Source of the DNA: Rhizobium johnstonii 3841
GTDB taxonomy: Bacteria > Pseudomonadota > Alphaproteobacteria > Rhizobiales > Rhizobiaceae
Direction of reading: 5' to 3'
Length of the DNA stretch: 64,000 nt
Assembly (NCBI RefSeq): GCF_000009265.1
Contig: NC_008380.1
Span: 3,229,501 to 3,293,500 of the forward strand
Position 1 is the stretch's first letter. Every line of letters begins with the position of its first letter. Positions 53,199 to 62,256 of this stretch are shown here, in pieces. The notes beneath the pieces were generated by a model that made no database searches, was not told the DNA's origin, and saw nothing but the letters and a program-made list of their open reading frames with translations. The position numbers and the translations under genes are program-made.

Positions 53199-53242
53199 GC
53201 TACAGCGTGCTTTGCGCGTCTGAAAAGACGCGCAAAGCTGTA
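53199..53242. repeat. Intergenic palindrome (TTTGCGCGTCT family)
   Basis: TTTGCGCGTCT-GAAA-AGACGCGCAAA, with outer CTACAGC and GCTGTAG. A perfect 11-bp inner stem. The hairpin after ftsZ2 at 5255 shares the core. The rest of the 53097-53429 gap has nothing I recognise. Confidence 0.85.
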
Positions 53243-53429
53243 GACCGACACCGAAGCCTCGACACTGCCCGCGAAAGTAGATCCTCACGTGACGAAATCA
53301 ATCGCTCATTCGATCGAAATTCTTGCAGCTTGATCCTTGATGTCGATTTCCGCCCTGGCGCCCGGATTGCCGGCGACCTGACTGTTGCCGGGGAGGTATG
53401 CCGCATCGGCCTCTTCGGCGTCGCATCGG

Positions 53430-54095
53430 CTACTTCCCCTTCCCCTCCTTGCCCTGCGCCGGCCGGCTGATCGCGCGGACCTTGCCGCTGGCGCCACCGC
53501 CGCAGAAGAAGCAGTCGGCGCCGTCGGATTCGAGGCCGGAGACGCCGGTTCCCTCGGGCATCTCCAGCCGCTCCAGCACCTCTCCGGTTTCGGGGTCGAT
53601 GCGCCTGACGTCGCTGTCATCGCCCTCCCAGGTGCCGTGCCAGAGCTGGCCGTCGACCCAGGTGACGCCTGTCACGACGCGGTTGGATTCGATGGTGCGG
53701 AGGATCTTTCCGGTTTCCGGGTCGATCTGATGGATCCTGCGGCCGCGGTGCTGGCCGACCCAGAGCGAGCCTTCGGCCCAGGCAAGGCCGGAATCGCCGC
53801 CATTGCCGGGCGCCGGGATGGTGGAAAGGATACGTCCGGTCTTCGGGTCGATCTTGTGAATGACATCCTCGGCAATCTGATAGAGAAACGTGCCATCGAA
53901 AGCCGTTCCGGCATGCGATGCGATCTCGATCGAGCGCACCACCTCGCCGCTTGCGGGATCGAGCGCGTTCAGCCTGTCGCCCGAGGCGAACCAGACGTGT
54001 TCACCATCGAAGGTGACGCCGTTGACGCGCTCGGCGCCGGGAAAGGGTCCATATTCACGGATGATCGTCGCAGCCGATTTTTTCATCTCTTCCAT
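53430..54095 (-). CDS. Beta-propeller protein (glutaminyl cyclase / Vgb-like)
   Basis: 221 residues made of repeating blade strands: GVTFDGEHVWFASGDRLNAL, GTAFDGTFLYQI, GLAWAEGSLWVGQHRGRRIH and GVTWVDGQLWHGTWEGDD, each ending with IDPETGxIL. No signal peptide. Proteins of this type include plant-like glutaminyl-peptide cyclotransferases and virginiamycin B lyase; the active-site residues cannot be decided here. It ends with a Lys-rich tail. It follows the HTH regulator at 54143 by about 48 bases on the same strand and may be in its operon. Confidence 0.8.
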   Translation of the reverse strand: MEEMKKSAATIIREYGPFPGAERVNGVTFDGEHVWFASGDRLNALDPASGEVVRSIEIASHAGTAFDGTFLYQIAEDVIHKIDPKTGRILSTIPAPGNGGDSGLAWAEGSLWVGQHRGRRIHQIDPETGKILRTIESNRVVTGVTWVDGQLWHGTWEGDDSDVRRIDPETGEVLERLEMPEGTGVSGLESDGADCFFCGGGASGKVRAISRPAQGKEGKGK

Positions 54096-54142
54096 CCTGT
54101 TTGCCCCGTTTAACCAGGGCCGTCCTCATCTGTCAGGCCATA

Positions 54143-55363
54143 CTAGTCGCTTGGCAAAGGTCCCGGGAGTAACAAGATCGTCGGGAAACCGGGCAGCGGC
54201 GGGCTCATCCAGCGCCGCGCCCGCCCGCGCCCGAAGGATTGCACCTTGCCCTCCCCGGCAAGCGAATCCAGCGCCCGCTGCACGGTGCGCGGGCTGGCGC
54301 CGAGCGCGATTGCCAGCGCCGAACTCGACCACGCCTCGCCATCGGCGAGAAAGGCGAGCACCGCCCCATGCTGTCCTTCGACCAGTGGTGCCAGCACGGC
54401 GGTCTCGCCGGCGCGCCGTGGCGAAAGCGCAAAGCCGCGTTTCGTCGCCGAAACCTCGGCGAGCGCCCTGAGCTCGGCGCGCAACCGGCCGATCTCGACG
54501 CGCAGCCGGGCACGATGCGATTCATCCGCATGTTTGCCACGGAAGGCACGCGCGACCAGCGTGCCCCTGGCCATATCCCCCGGCCAGGCTTCGGCAAGCG
54601 CGCGGGCGAGCGCGAAGAGCACAGGCCGCGTTGCCAGCGACACGGAAAGCTGATCGTCGCGCACGACATGACGGCAGGCATCGACGACGAGCGCGCCCGA
54701 ACCTAGCAGCTCTTCCACCTCTTCCAGCAGCAACGGGCTTTCCCGCCAGCGCGAAATCAGCCGTGCCACCGGCGCGCTGAGCACGCCGGCGGCATTTTCC
54801 ACCTCCGCCGTCAATACGGGCATACCGGCCTCGCGCGCCGCCTGCCTCGCCCGGTCAAGCGCCGCACGCGCCGCTTTCGTCTGCAGGCGCCGGATCGCGA
54901 TGCCCGCGACCACCAGCTCGTGGGCAGCCCTTGCCGCCGGCGGCAGTGGCGTCGGGTCGAGTGTTTCGAGCGCCCGCTCGGCCTCGTCGAGCCGGCCGAT
55001 CAGCACCAGCCGGCGAAGCTCGACATTCCTGGCATGGGCGGCATTGACCCTGTCGCCATGCGCTTCGAGCACCTTGCGCGCCGCCTCCAGCGCTTTGGGC
55101 GGCCAGGTGAGATCGCGCGAGACCAGCGCGATCTCGGCCTCGGCGACCACGCAGCGGGCTCGCGCCACCGCCTCCCGCGGGCCGAAAGCACGCGCCGCAC
55201 TCTTCAGCAGCGCCTTGGCGCGGACGAGATCGCCGAGCTGCGCCATCGCAATGCCGCGCAGCGCTAAGGCCGGCGCATCGTCGCGCAGCGCCACCCGCTT
55301 CAGCGCGCCGAGCGCATCTCCCACTGCCAGCGCCTGCGCCGCTGCCGTGATCAGCGAGTCCAT
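54143..55363 (-). CDS. TPR-like protein with C-terminal helix-turn-helix
   Basis: 406 residues, mostly Ala/Arg-rich helices in TPR-like pairs (about 1-190: MAQLGDLVRAKALLKSAARA, IGRLDEAERALETL). The C-terminal winged HTH is near 345-395 (GEAWSSSALAIALGASPRTVQR, GEGKVQSFGRGRARRW). It is divergent from the DUF899 gene at 55483 with about 120 bases between and is its likely regulator. No family name beyond this. Confidence 0.82.
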   Translation of the reverse strand: MDSLITAAAQALAVGDALGALKRVALRDDAPALALRGIAMAQLGDLVRAKALLKSAARAFGPREAVARARCVVAEAEIALVSRDLTWPPKALEAARKVLEAHGDRVNAAHARNVELRRLVLIGRLDEAERALETLDPTPLPPAARAAHELVVAGIAIRRLQTKAARAALDRARQAAREAGMPVLTAEVENAAGVLSAPVARLISRWRESPLLLEEVEELLGSGALVVDACRHVVRDDQLSVSLATRPVLFALARALAEAWPGDMARGTLVARAFRGKHADESHRARLRVEIGRLRAELRALAEVSATKRGFALSPRRAGETAVLAPLVEGQHGAVLAFLADGEAWSSSALAIALGASPRTVQRALDSLAGEGKVQSFGRGRARRWMSPPLPGFPTILLLPGPLPSD

Positions 55364-55482
55364 TCAAATCCCGTCACACTTGTCACTCCCACCATTTCCG
55401 CACCCGGCCTTAGATTTATCGTCGACCGGCAAGCAAGCCTGCACCGGATGCTACGACGAGAGACAGGCAAAGGAGAAGACCC

Positions 55483-56292
55483 ATGACGATACAGCTGAAC
55501 GCAACACGCCAGCAGTGGCTGGTGGCTCGCCTCGATCTGCTCGAGGAGGAAAAGGAGCTGACCCGGCAGAGCGACGCGCTGGCGATGAAGCGCCAGCAAT
55601 TGCCGCGTGTCAGGATCGACAAGCAATATCGCTTCGACACCGACGGCGGCAACATCTCGCTGAAAGACCTCTTCGGCGGCCGCTCGCAGCTTCTCGTCTA
55701 TCACTTCATGTTCGGACCGGATTATACCGCGGGATGCCCCTCCTGCTCGTCGATCGCCGATGGCTTCAACGGCTTCTTCGTCCATCTCGAAAACCACGAT
55801 GTCGCCTTTTGGGCGGTCTCGCGCGCGCCGCTCGCAAAACTTGACGCGTTCAAGCAGCGCATGGGCTGGAGTTTTCCTTGGGCCTCCTCCTTCGGCAGCG
55901 ACTTCAACGGCGATTTCAGCGTCTGGTTCTCGGCCGAGCAGCAGCACCAGGGCGACGTAGACTATAATTACCGCCGGGAGCCGCCCGCCCCCGAACCCGC
56001 CTTAGAACAACTTGCCGCCAAGACTGTCCCGGAATGGCAGCCGCGCGACAGCGAGGCCCCAATCACCCAGATCGCCGCCATGACCGGCACCGATGTCCCC
56101 ACCTATACCCGCGACCGGCCGGGTGTCAGCGCCTTCGAACTCATCGATGGCGCCGTCTACCACAGCTATTCCAGCTATGCGCGCGGGCTGGACGGGTTAT
56201 GGGGCATGTACCAATGGCTCGACCGCGCCCCCAAGGGCCGCAACGAAACCGGCATCTGGTGGCGCCACCACGACCGGTACGGCAAGGAGTGA
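55483..56292 (+). CDS. DUF899 thioredoxin-like protein
   Basis: 269 residues. The family pattern is complete: RQQLPRVRIDKQYRFDTDGG, FGGRSQLLVYHFMFGPDYTA, GCPSCSSIADGF with a possible active CxxC, AVSRAPLAKLDAFKQRMGW and the C-terminal HSYSSYARGLDGLWGMYQWL. A cytoplasmic, possibly peroxiredoxin-like protein. The small membrane gene follows five bases after it. Confidence 0.9.
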   Translation: MTIQLNATRQQWLVARLDLLEEEKELTRQSDALAMKRQQLPRVRIDKQYRFDTDGGNISLKDLFGGRSQLLVYHFMFGPDYTAGCPSCSSIADGFNGFFVHLENHDVAFWAVSRAPLAKLDAFKQRMGWSFPWASSFGSDFNGDFSVWFSAEQQHQGDVDYNYRREPPAPEPALEQLAAKTVPEWQPRDSEAPITQIAAMTGTDVPTYTRDRPGVSAFELIDGAVYHSYSSYARGLDGLWGMYQWLDRAPKGRNETGIWWRHHDRYGKE

Positions 56293-56297
56293 CGCCG

Positions 56298-56660
56298 ATG
56301 CTGCTTTCCGCCCACACTCCAGAGCGGGGCGACGGCAATGTCGCTCTCAACGCCGCCGAATGGCTCTCGCTGGCTGCCGCCGCGGACGGATCAGCTGCTA
56401 AGCCGAGCAGTGGCAGGGCTAGCCCGGGCAGCCGGATCGCCGCCCACGCCGGCGACTGGCTATCACTCGCCGCCGCCCCGACATTCGCGATCATGGCGCT
56501 GCTGACGGCCACGACCGGCAGCGCCGACATGATCTGCATGACGGCGCCGGATGCCTTCCCGATCGGCGGAATGGTGCCCATGTACCTGCTGATGAGCGGC
56601 TTCCACCTGGCGCCCTGGTTGCGGCTCGCCGCCGGCTGGCGGGGCTTGAGCCCCCGATAA
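56298..56660 (+). CDS. Small membrane protein downstream of DUF899 gene
   Basis: 120 residues with two C-terminal hydrophobic segments (about 58-72 and 88-108, MVPMYLLMSGFHLAPWLRLA). It begins five bases after the DUF899 stop, and the phrase ADMICMTAPDAFPIGGM shows it is a real protein. It probably shares the promoter of the DUF899 gene. Function unknown. Confidence 0.65.
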   Translation: MLLSAHTPERGDGNVALNAAEWLSLAAAADGSAAKPSSGRASPGSRIAAHAGDWLSLAAAPTFAIMALLTATTGSADMICMTAPDAFPIGGMVPMYLLMSGFHLAPWLRLAAGWRGLSPR

Positions 56661-56682
56661 CGCTCCGCGACGCTGCCGGTAT

Positions 56683-56707
56683 CTCTTCTCCCCAGCGGGG
56701 AGAAGAG
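56683..56707. terminator. Hairpin between convergent genes
   Basis: CTCTTCTCCCC-AGC-GGGGAGAAGAG, a perfect 11-bp stem, lies between the convergent genes ending at 56660 and 56770. It can serve as a bidirectional end; no U-tract follows. Confidence 0.6.
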
Positions 56708-56769
56708 GGAGCAAGCCGCACTCCCGCTCGGCCGCGTCCGGCTTTACCTCCTTATCGGCGCGATCAAGT

Positions 56770-57423
56770 TCATGCCTTCACCTCGATAAAGTCGATCGGC
56801 CCGCCGGCAATCTCGTCATCGAAGACCGCGCAGGAAAGCTTGCCGCCGAAGACGCAGCCGCTGTCGATGTTGGTGCGGTTTCCTGTCGTCACCGGATTGG
56901 ACAGCGACGGCGTATGGCCGTGGACGAGGTGTTTGCCCCAATAGTCGCTGGACTCACCGGGAGGGAACCGCAACCAGAGAAGATCGTGCTTGGTCTGCCG
57001 TTCCAGCGAAAATTCCGGAACAACGCCGGCATGGACAAAGATGCGATATCGATCAAAATGCATGAGGGGACGATCGGCAGCCCATTGCAGATGCTGGGGC
57101 AGAACTCTGCCGCCATAGGACATTTCGGTTTCAAGTCCGCCGATGCCGCTGCCGATCCACACGTCTCTGCTATCGCTATTGATATCGGCATAGGCAGCGA
57201 CCATCAGGTCCTCATGATTGCCTTTCAGGCAGATCCATCGCCACGGGTCCGATGGACCGGCGATGATCCGGTCGAGGACGCTTTTGCTGTCAGGCCCGCG
57301 ATCGACATAGTCGCCAACGAAGACGACGGTCCCTTCAGACGCATAAGCCTCGATCCGATCGATCATCCTGTTCAGCGGATCGATACAGCCGTGGATATCA
57401 CCTATGGCGAACGTGTAGCGCAT
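56770..57423 (-). CDS. PPP-family metallophosphatase
   Basis: 217 residues. Metal and catalytic motifs: GDIHGCIDPLNRM, GDYVDRGPDSKSV, LKGNHEDLM and HGHTPSLSNP. This is the compact PrpA/ApaH-like bacterial Ser/Thr phosphatase type. It stands alone. Substrate may be phosphoprotein or dinucleoside polyphosphate. Confidence 0.92.
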   Translation of the reverse strand: MRYTFAIGDIHGCIDPLNRMIDRIEAYASEGTVVFVGDYVDRGPDSKSVLDRIIAGPSDPWRWICLKGNHEDLMVAAYADINSDSRDVWIGSGIGGLETEMSYGGRVLPQHLQWAADRPLMHFDRYRIFVHAGVVPEFSLERQTKHDLLWLRFPPGESSDYWGKHLVHGHTPSLSNPVTTGNRTNIDSGCVFGGKLSCAVFDDEIAGGPIDFIEVKA

Positions 57424-57578
57424 GCTTCATTTTTAGCGCCTGTCGGGGGTCTTGGATACGATTTCCTGTGAGAACAGGAATGACGGAGATTGAGGGTGGC
57501 GCTCCCGCCAGATTACATGCCAGCGCACCGAAGCGCGCCGGCAGCAAGCCAGAGCTTCCTGCCGAAACGCAACCGCCA

Positions 57579-58409
57579 TCACCCCTCGACAAAACCCCGC
57601 CGGATCGCCTCCCAGCTTTCCACATCCGGCGCCAGCAGCAGCCGGCCCTTGGTCATCGCAGGACGATAGGCTTCGCCGCTGAGCAATGCCCCGTAGCCGC
57701 CGGCTTCGTGGTGGATCAGCACGCCGGCGGCGTGGTCCCAGGGTTTGAGCTCGGCGTTGAGCGAAAAACTCATAGCGCCTGATGCCACCGCCCGGTATTC
57801 ATAGGCCGAGCAGCGCCATGTGGTGGTGCGGGCAAAGTGCAGCAGGCTCCGAGCGTAGACCGGCTGCTCCTCGGCGGGGAACATATGCAGCGGCACGAAG
57901 CCGTGCATTTCCCCGATCGGCCCTGGCGGCGCGACGCTGAGCCGGGTCCGCGTGCCATCGCGGGCGATGTGCCATGCGCTCTGCCCCAGCCGGGCGGCAA
58001 GGAAATCACCGGTTACGGGATAGTGGATCAGCCCGGCCACCGTCTCGCCGCCCGAGACGATCGCCACGATCATGCCGAACAGCGGCACGCCATGGGCGAA
58101 ATTCCAGGTGCCGTCGACAGGATCGATGATGACGGCGAGATCGGCGTCGCCAAGACGCGTCAGAATCGACGGATCGGCGGAGACCGCTTCCTCGCCGACC
58201 AGCAGCGCCTCGGGAAAGTGCGCCGACAGTGCTTCGGTGAGCCGCCGCTCGGCACCGATATCGGCATCGGTCACCAGATCGTCGGGCGCGGTCTTGGTGC
58301 GGATGCCCTCGGCGGTGACGCCGGGGAAGCGGGGCAGGATTTCCGCCTCCGCCGCCCGGCGCATATCCTCCATCACGGCGGAGAATATGTCGTCCGACAC
58401 TTCCCTCAT
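57579..58409 (-). CDS. Inositol-monophosphatase-family protein
   Basis: 276 residues. Metal motifs: EEAVSADPS (Glu), IIDPVDGTWNFAHG (DPVDGT) and KPWDHAAGVLIHHEAGG (WDHAAG). It starts within the GDPD stop region (ATGA overlap), so it ends the ugp-like operon. It could act on glycerol-phosphate or inositol-phosphate products of the diesterase, or be a 3'(2')-nucleotidase; sequence cannot tell. Confidence 0.9.
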   Translation of the reverse strand: MREVSDDIFSAVMEDMRRAAEAEILPRFPGVTAEGIRTKTAPDDLVTDADIGAERRLTEALSAHFPEALLVGEEAVSADPSILTRLGDADLAVIIDPVDGTWNFAHGVPLFGMIVAIVSGGETVAGLIHYPVTGDFLAARLGQSAWHIARDGTRTRLSVAPPGPIGEMHGFVPLHMFPAEEQPVYARSLLHFARTTTWRCSAYEYRAVASGAMSFSLNAELKPWDHAAGVLIHHEAGGYGALLSGEAYRPAMTKGRLLLAPDVESWEAIRRGFVEG

Positions 58410-59236
58410 GCTCGGCGCGCCTCGATATAGGCCTTAAGCGCGGCGGGCTGGTCGGTCTGGATGACGCTGATGCCGGCCGCCATCATCCGTCCCCAGATCG
58501 CATCAGGATCTTCAAGTGCCGCACTGTCGGTCAGGCCGCAGCAGGAGACCGGATCGAGCGTGTTGACCCATAGGGAGATCCCGGCGTTGCGCAGACGTTC
58601 GTGCTGGCCGGCCAGCGTCTCAAGCTCGTCGAACTTGGCTTCGCACATGAAGGGGCGCGCCGCGATGACTGCCTTGGCGGTCTCTTCGGCGCTCCCGACC
58701 CTGAAAAACGCCTGGCCCATGAACGGAATGCCGTCGATCCCGGGCTGCCTGGCGAGCCAGGCCAGCGCCTCCGGCGTATCGGCGCGAGCCTTGAGATCGA
58801 CCTGGTCGGCCATGCCCATCTCTTTGACCTTAGCAGCGACGATGCTCATCATCTCGAGGTCCTTGAGATCGAGATCGACGAAGATGCGGCCACGTACGGT
58901 TTCGAGCACCTGTTCCAGCGTCGGAACGGTCTGCGTCGTGAACGGCTGGTCCGGCCCGCCATCGGCCATGCGCAGCCGCAGGCCGGTGATCTCGGCAATC
59001 GTCATCTCCTCGGGGATGCGGTCGATGCCGGCCATGCGTTCGAGCGTGTCGTCATGCAGGATGAACAAGTGGCCGTCGGCGCTCTGGCGGATATCCACCT
59101 CGACGATGTCATAGCCGCCGACAATCGCATTCTCGATTGCAGCAAGGCTGTTCTCCGGAGCCTGATGCCAGGCGCCGCGATGGGCGACGATGGCGCAGGG
59201 GCGCGACGGGTCGGCAATGTGGTCGATGTATTTCAT
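58406..59236 (-). CDS. ugpQ: Glycerophosphodiester phosphodiesterase (UgpQ-like)
   Basis: 276 residues. Catalytic motifs VAHRGAWHQAPENSLAAI, EVDIRQSADGHLFILHDD and KDLEMMSIVAA-type strand are those of the GDPD family. No signal peptide, so it works in the cytoplasm on imported glycerophosphodiesters, as UgpQ does. AAAGGAAATCCC precedes ATG 59236. Ten bases lie between it and the ATPase gene. Confidence 0.9.
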   Translation of the reverse strand: MKYIDHIADPSRPCAIVAHRGAWHQAPENSLAAIENAIVGGYDIVEVDIRQSADGHLFILHDDTLERMAGIDRIPEEMTIAEITGLRLRMADGGPDQPFTTQTVPTLEQVLETVRGRIFVDLDLKDLEMMSIVAAKVKEMGMADQVDLKARADTPEALAWLARQPGIDGIPFMGQAFFRVGSAEETAKAVIAARPFMCEAKFDELETLAGQHERLRNAGISLWVNTLDPVSCCGLTDSAALEDPDAIWGRMMAAGISVIQTDQPAALKAYIEARRA

Positions 59237-59246
59237 GGGATTTCCT

Positions 59247-60365
59247 TTAGTTTGCGCTGAGGGCGCCGGGTATGGCCCTGCCGCTCGCTGCATCGAAGAG
59301 ATGCAGGCGGGAAGCCGGGAGATTGAGAAAGAGTTGGCTGCGGTCCGATATCTCGACGCCGAAGGGTGTAGCGATCCTCACGACCGACCCGCCGAGTTCG
59401 GCCGCCAGGATCGAATGTGAGCCGAGGTCCTCGCGAAAACGCAGAGCTGATGTGACGACATGCTCCCCTGCCTTGCTGTCTGGCTTGCTACCGACAAGGA
59501 TATCTTCCGGCCGGATGCCGAGCTGATAGGCACCGGTAAGCCGCGCTTGCGCCGCCACCTGCCCGTCGGCGAGCCTGAGCACCGAACCGTCGCCGGTGAC
59601 CGGCAGGATGTTCATCGGCGGAGCGCCGATGAATTTCGCCACGAAGACCGAGGCCGGATGGTGATAGATCGCCTTCGGCGTATCGAATTGCTCGATCCGG
59701 CCCTTGTTGAGAATGAGGATGCGGTCGGCCAGCGTCATCGCCTCCACCTGGTCATGGGTGACGAAGACGGTGGTGGCGCCGATGCGCCGGTGCAGGTCGG
59801 CCAGTTCGACGCGCATGTCGTGGCGGAGCTGAGCATCGAGGTTGGACAGCGGCTCGTCGAACAACAATACGCCCGGCTCGCGCACGATGGCCCGGCCGAT
59901 CGCGACGCGCTGGCGCTGGCCACCGGAAAGCTGCCCCGGCTTGCGGCCGAGGAAATCCAACAGCCCGAGCATCTTCGCCACCGCGCCGACCCGCTCGATG
60001 CGCTCGGCCTTCGCCATGCCTGATACCTTGAGGCTGTAGGCGATGTTGTCGAAGACGCTCATATGCGGGTAGAGCGCATAGTTCTGGAACACCATGGCGC
60101 AGCCGCGATGTTTCGGCTCCAGATCCTGCACCTGCCGGCCGCCGATGACGATCGTGCCGCCGCTCACCCGCTCCAGCCCGGCGATCATCTGCAGCAGCGT
60201 TGACTTGCCGCAGCCGGAGGGACCGAGCACGACGGTGAATTCGCCGGCCCTGAGCTCGACATCCATCGGCGGGATGACGACGGTCTCGGCGTCATAGGCC
60301 TTGGTGACGCCTGATAGCGTGATGTTGGCGGCAGCGGCGCGGATGGCCATGTCGATGGCGTTCAT
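59247..60365 (-). CDS. ugpC: ABC transporter ATPase (UgpC-like)
   Basis: 372 residues. Walker A GPSGCGKST, signature LSGGQRQRVAIGRA, Walker B LLFDEPLSNLD, switch VFVTHDQVEAM, C-terminal TOBE domain (LGIRPEDILVGSK). It belongs with the MalK/UgpC group. The operon partner genes (permeases two and four bases away) make it the energising subunit of the ugp-like importer. Confidence 0.94.
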   Translation of the reverse strand: MNAIDMAIRAAAANITLSGVTKAYDAETVVIPPMDVELRAGEFTVVLGPSGCGKSTLLQMIAGLERVSGGTIVIGGRQVQDLEPKHRGCAMVFQNYALYPHMSVFDNIAYSLKVSGMAKAERIERVGAVAKMLGLLDFLGRKPGQLSGGQRQRVAIGRAIVREPGVLLFDEPLSNLDAQLRHDMRVELADLHRRIGATTVFVTHDQVEAMTLADRILILNKGRIEQFDTPKAIYHHPASVFVAKFIGAPPMNILPVTGDGSVLRLADGQVAAQARLTGAYQLGIRPEDILVGSKPDSKAGEHVVTSALRFREDLGSHSILAAELGGSVVRIATPFGVEISDRSQLFLNLPASRLHLFDAASGRAIPGALSAN

Positions 60366-60367
60366 GG

Positions 60368-61285
60368 CTATTTCTCCGTGAGAGCGAGGCCCTGGACGAG
60401 ATAGCGCTGCAGAAGCGCGATCATCGCGAGCGGAATGATGGAAACGATAACGGCGCCGGCCATGATCATCGGGAAATCAGGGATCTCTCCCTCCGCATCC
60501 GGCACAAGCCGCGCCAGCCCGACGACGGCGGTCTGCATGTCTGACGTCGAGGCGGCGACCAGCGGCCAGAGATATTGCGTCCAGCCGCTGAGGAAGGTCA
60601 GCACGAAGAGCGCAGCGAAGCTGGTGCGCGACAAGGGCAGCAGGATATCGAAGAGAAAGCGAATCGGCCCTGCCCCATCCATGCGCGCCGCCTTGAACAG
60701 ATCCTTGGGCAGGGTGAGGAAGAACTGGCGGAACAGGAAGGTGCCGGTGCCATGCGCCACAAGCGGCGCGATCAGGCCGAAATGCGTGTTCAGCACGCTC
60801 CATTCGAGCTTCACCGGCGCGCCGAAATAGTCGGCGATCAGCCCGTTCAGGCCGGTGATATCGAGCAGCGCGTTGACCGGCGAAAACACGTTCGACGCCA
60901 CCTGGTAGGTGGTGATGACGCGGATCTCGATCGGCAGCATGATGGTCGCAAGGATGAGCGCGAAGACAACGCCCGCCCAGCGAACCCTGAAATAGACGAT
61001 GGCATAGGCCGACAGAAGCGACAGGACGCAGGTCGCGAATGCATCACCGAAGGCGACCACCAGACTGTTGAGCATCTGGACCGGGATGTGCGTCTCGGTG
61101 AAGATGTGCGCCGCATTGGTGAAAAACTGGTCGCCGGGATACCAGGCGAGCCCGTTGCGCAGGATGAATTCATAGGATTGCGAGGCTGTCGCCAGCGTCA
61201 GATAGAGCGGCCCGAGGATATAGACGATGCCGACGATGAGGACGAGGCTGGCTGCGATGTTGAGGGAACGTGCGTTTTCAATCAT
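60368..61285 (-). CDS. ugpE: ABC transporter permease (UgpE-like)
   Basis: 305 residues with six membrane helices. EAA loop DLFKAARMDGAGPIRFLFDI. The last helices (IIPLAMIALLQRYLVQGLAL) are typical of UgpE/MalG. Two bases before the ATPase gene; the upstream permease ends three bases away. Confidence 0.94.
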   Translation of the reverse strand: MIENARSLNIAASLVLIVGIVYILGPLYLTLATASQSYEFILRNGLAWYPGDQFFTNAAHIFTETHIPVQMLNSLVVAFGDAFATCVLSLLSAYAIVYFRVRWAGVVFALILATIMLPIEIRVITTYQVASNVFSPVNALLDITGLNGLIADYFGAPVKLEWSVLNTHFGLIAPLVAHGTGTFLFRQFFLTLPKDLFKAARMDGAGPIRFLFDILLPLSRTSFAALFVLTFLSGWTQYLWPLVAASTSDMQTAVVGLARLVPDAEGEIPDFPMIMAGAVIVSIIPLAMIALLQRYLVQGLALTEK

Positions 61286-61288
61286 GGG

Positions 61289-62179
61289 TCACCGCTCGTA
61301 TTTGATGCGTCGGCCGAGGAAGAGGAACTGGGCGCCGGTGAGGAGGACGACGAAGACCATCAGTATTGCCGTCTGGGTCGAGGCGCCGGAAAGGTCGTAG
61401 CCACTGAAGCCGTCCGTGTAGATCTTGTAGACCAGCAGCGTGGTGGCGCCGCCGGGGCCGCCATGGGTGATCGTATCGATCAGCGCGAAGGCCGAGGTGA
61501 TGCTTTCGGTGAACTCCAGCACCAGCGTCAGGAAGAGCTGCGGCATGATGAGCGGCAGTTGCACGTCGAAGATGCGCCGCCACGGCCCTGCCCCATCCAT
61601 TGCGGCTGCCTGGTGCATGGTCTTCGGGATCGACTGCAGGCCGGCGAGCAGGATGACGAAATTGAACGGGATGCCGCCCCAGACATGCGCGGCGATCAGC
61701 GTGATGAAGGCATCTGTGCCGTTGATGCCAGGCGCCCAGATGCCGGGAAAGGCTGAGTTGAGTGGCGCGAGCACGCCGACGAAAGGATTGAAGATGAAGG
61801 CGAAGACGACGCCGATCGAGGCGCCGGCAACCCCCTTCGGCCAGACGAGCACATTACGCGCCGGCAGCGATAGGCGGATCTTCCGGTCGGCCGCGACCGC
61901 AAGGATCAGCGGGATCACCACAGCAAGCGAGGATGCGGTGACCATGAACACGATTGTGCGCCAGCCGCCCTCCCAGAATTCGGGATCGGAAAGCACGCGG
62001 GCGAAATTGTCCCAGCCGACAAACATCGAGCCGCCGCCGAAGGGGCGCTCGAGGAAGAACGACCAGTAGAAGGCCTGGAAGATCGGCACATAGAAGAAGA
62101 GCGTGATCAGCAGCATGAGCGGCGCCACCAGCAGAAGCGGCAGCCAGCGGTGGCTGAAAAGCGAAGATTCCGAAGTCAT
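61289..62179 (-). CDS. ugpA: ABC transporter permease (UgpA-like)
   Basis: 296 residues with six membrane helices. EAA loop MHQAAAMDGAGPWRRIFDVQ. The ATG at 62179 gives MTSESSLFSHRWLPLLLVAP; a start 21 bases further up is possible. A strong hairpin stands between this gene and the binding-protein gene. Confidence 0.93.
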   Translation of the reverse strand: MTSESSLFSHRWLPLLLVAPLMLLITLFFYVPIFQAFYWSFFLERPFGGGSMFVGWDNFARVLSDPEFWEGGWRTIVFMVTASSLAVVIPLILAVAADRKIRLSLPARNVLVWPKGVAGASIGVVFAFIFNPFVGVLAPLNSAFPGIWAPGINGTDAFITLIAAHVWGGIPFNFVILLAGLQSIPKTMHQAAAMDGAGPWRRIFDVQLPLIMPQLFLTLVLEFTESITSAFALIDTITHGGPGGATTLLVYKIYTDGFSGYDLSGASTQTAILMVFVVLLTGAQFLFLGRRIKYER

Positions 62180-62210
62180 GAAGAAGCCCTGCATTGGAAG
62201 ACCGGCGGGA

Positions 62211-62247
62211 CCCACGTACCGAGCGCTTCACGCGCTCGGTACGTGGG
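62211..62247 (-). terminator. 16-bp perfect hairpin between ugpB and ugpA
   Basis: CCCACGTACCGAGCGC pairs perfectly with GCGCTCGGTACGTGGG around TTCAC. It lies 10 bases after the ugpB stop and 31 bases before the ugpA start. With no U-tract it is more likely a 3'-end stabiliser or partial terminator. Confidence 0.8.
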
Positions 62248-62256
62248 ATGTCGGGA

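Noticed and set aside
60575..61756. 393-codon open frame opposite the ugp permeases
   Set aside because: Shadow frame across two permease genes; low-complexity Glu/Asp/Arg sequence.
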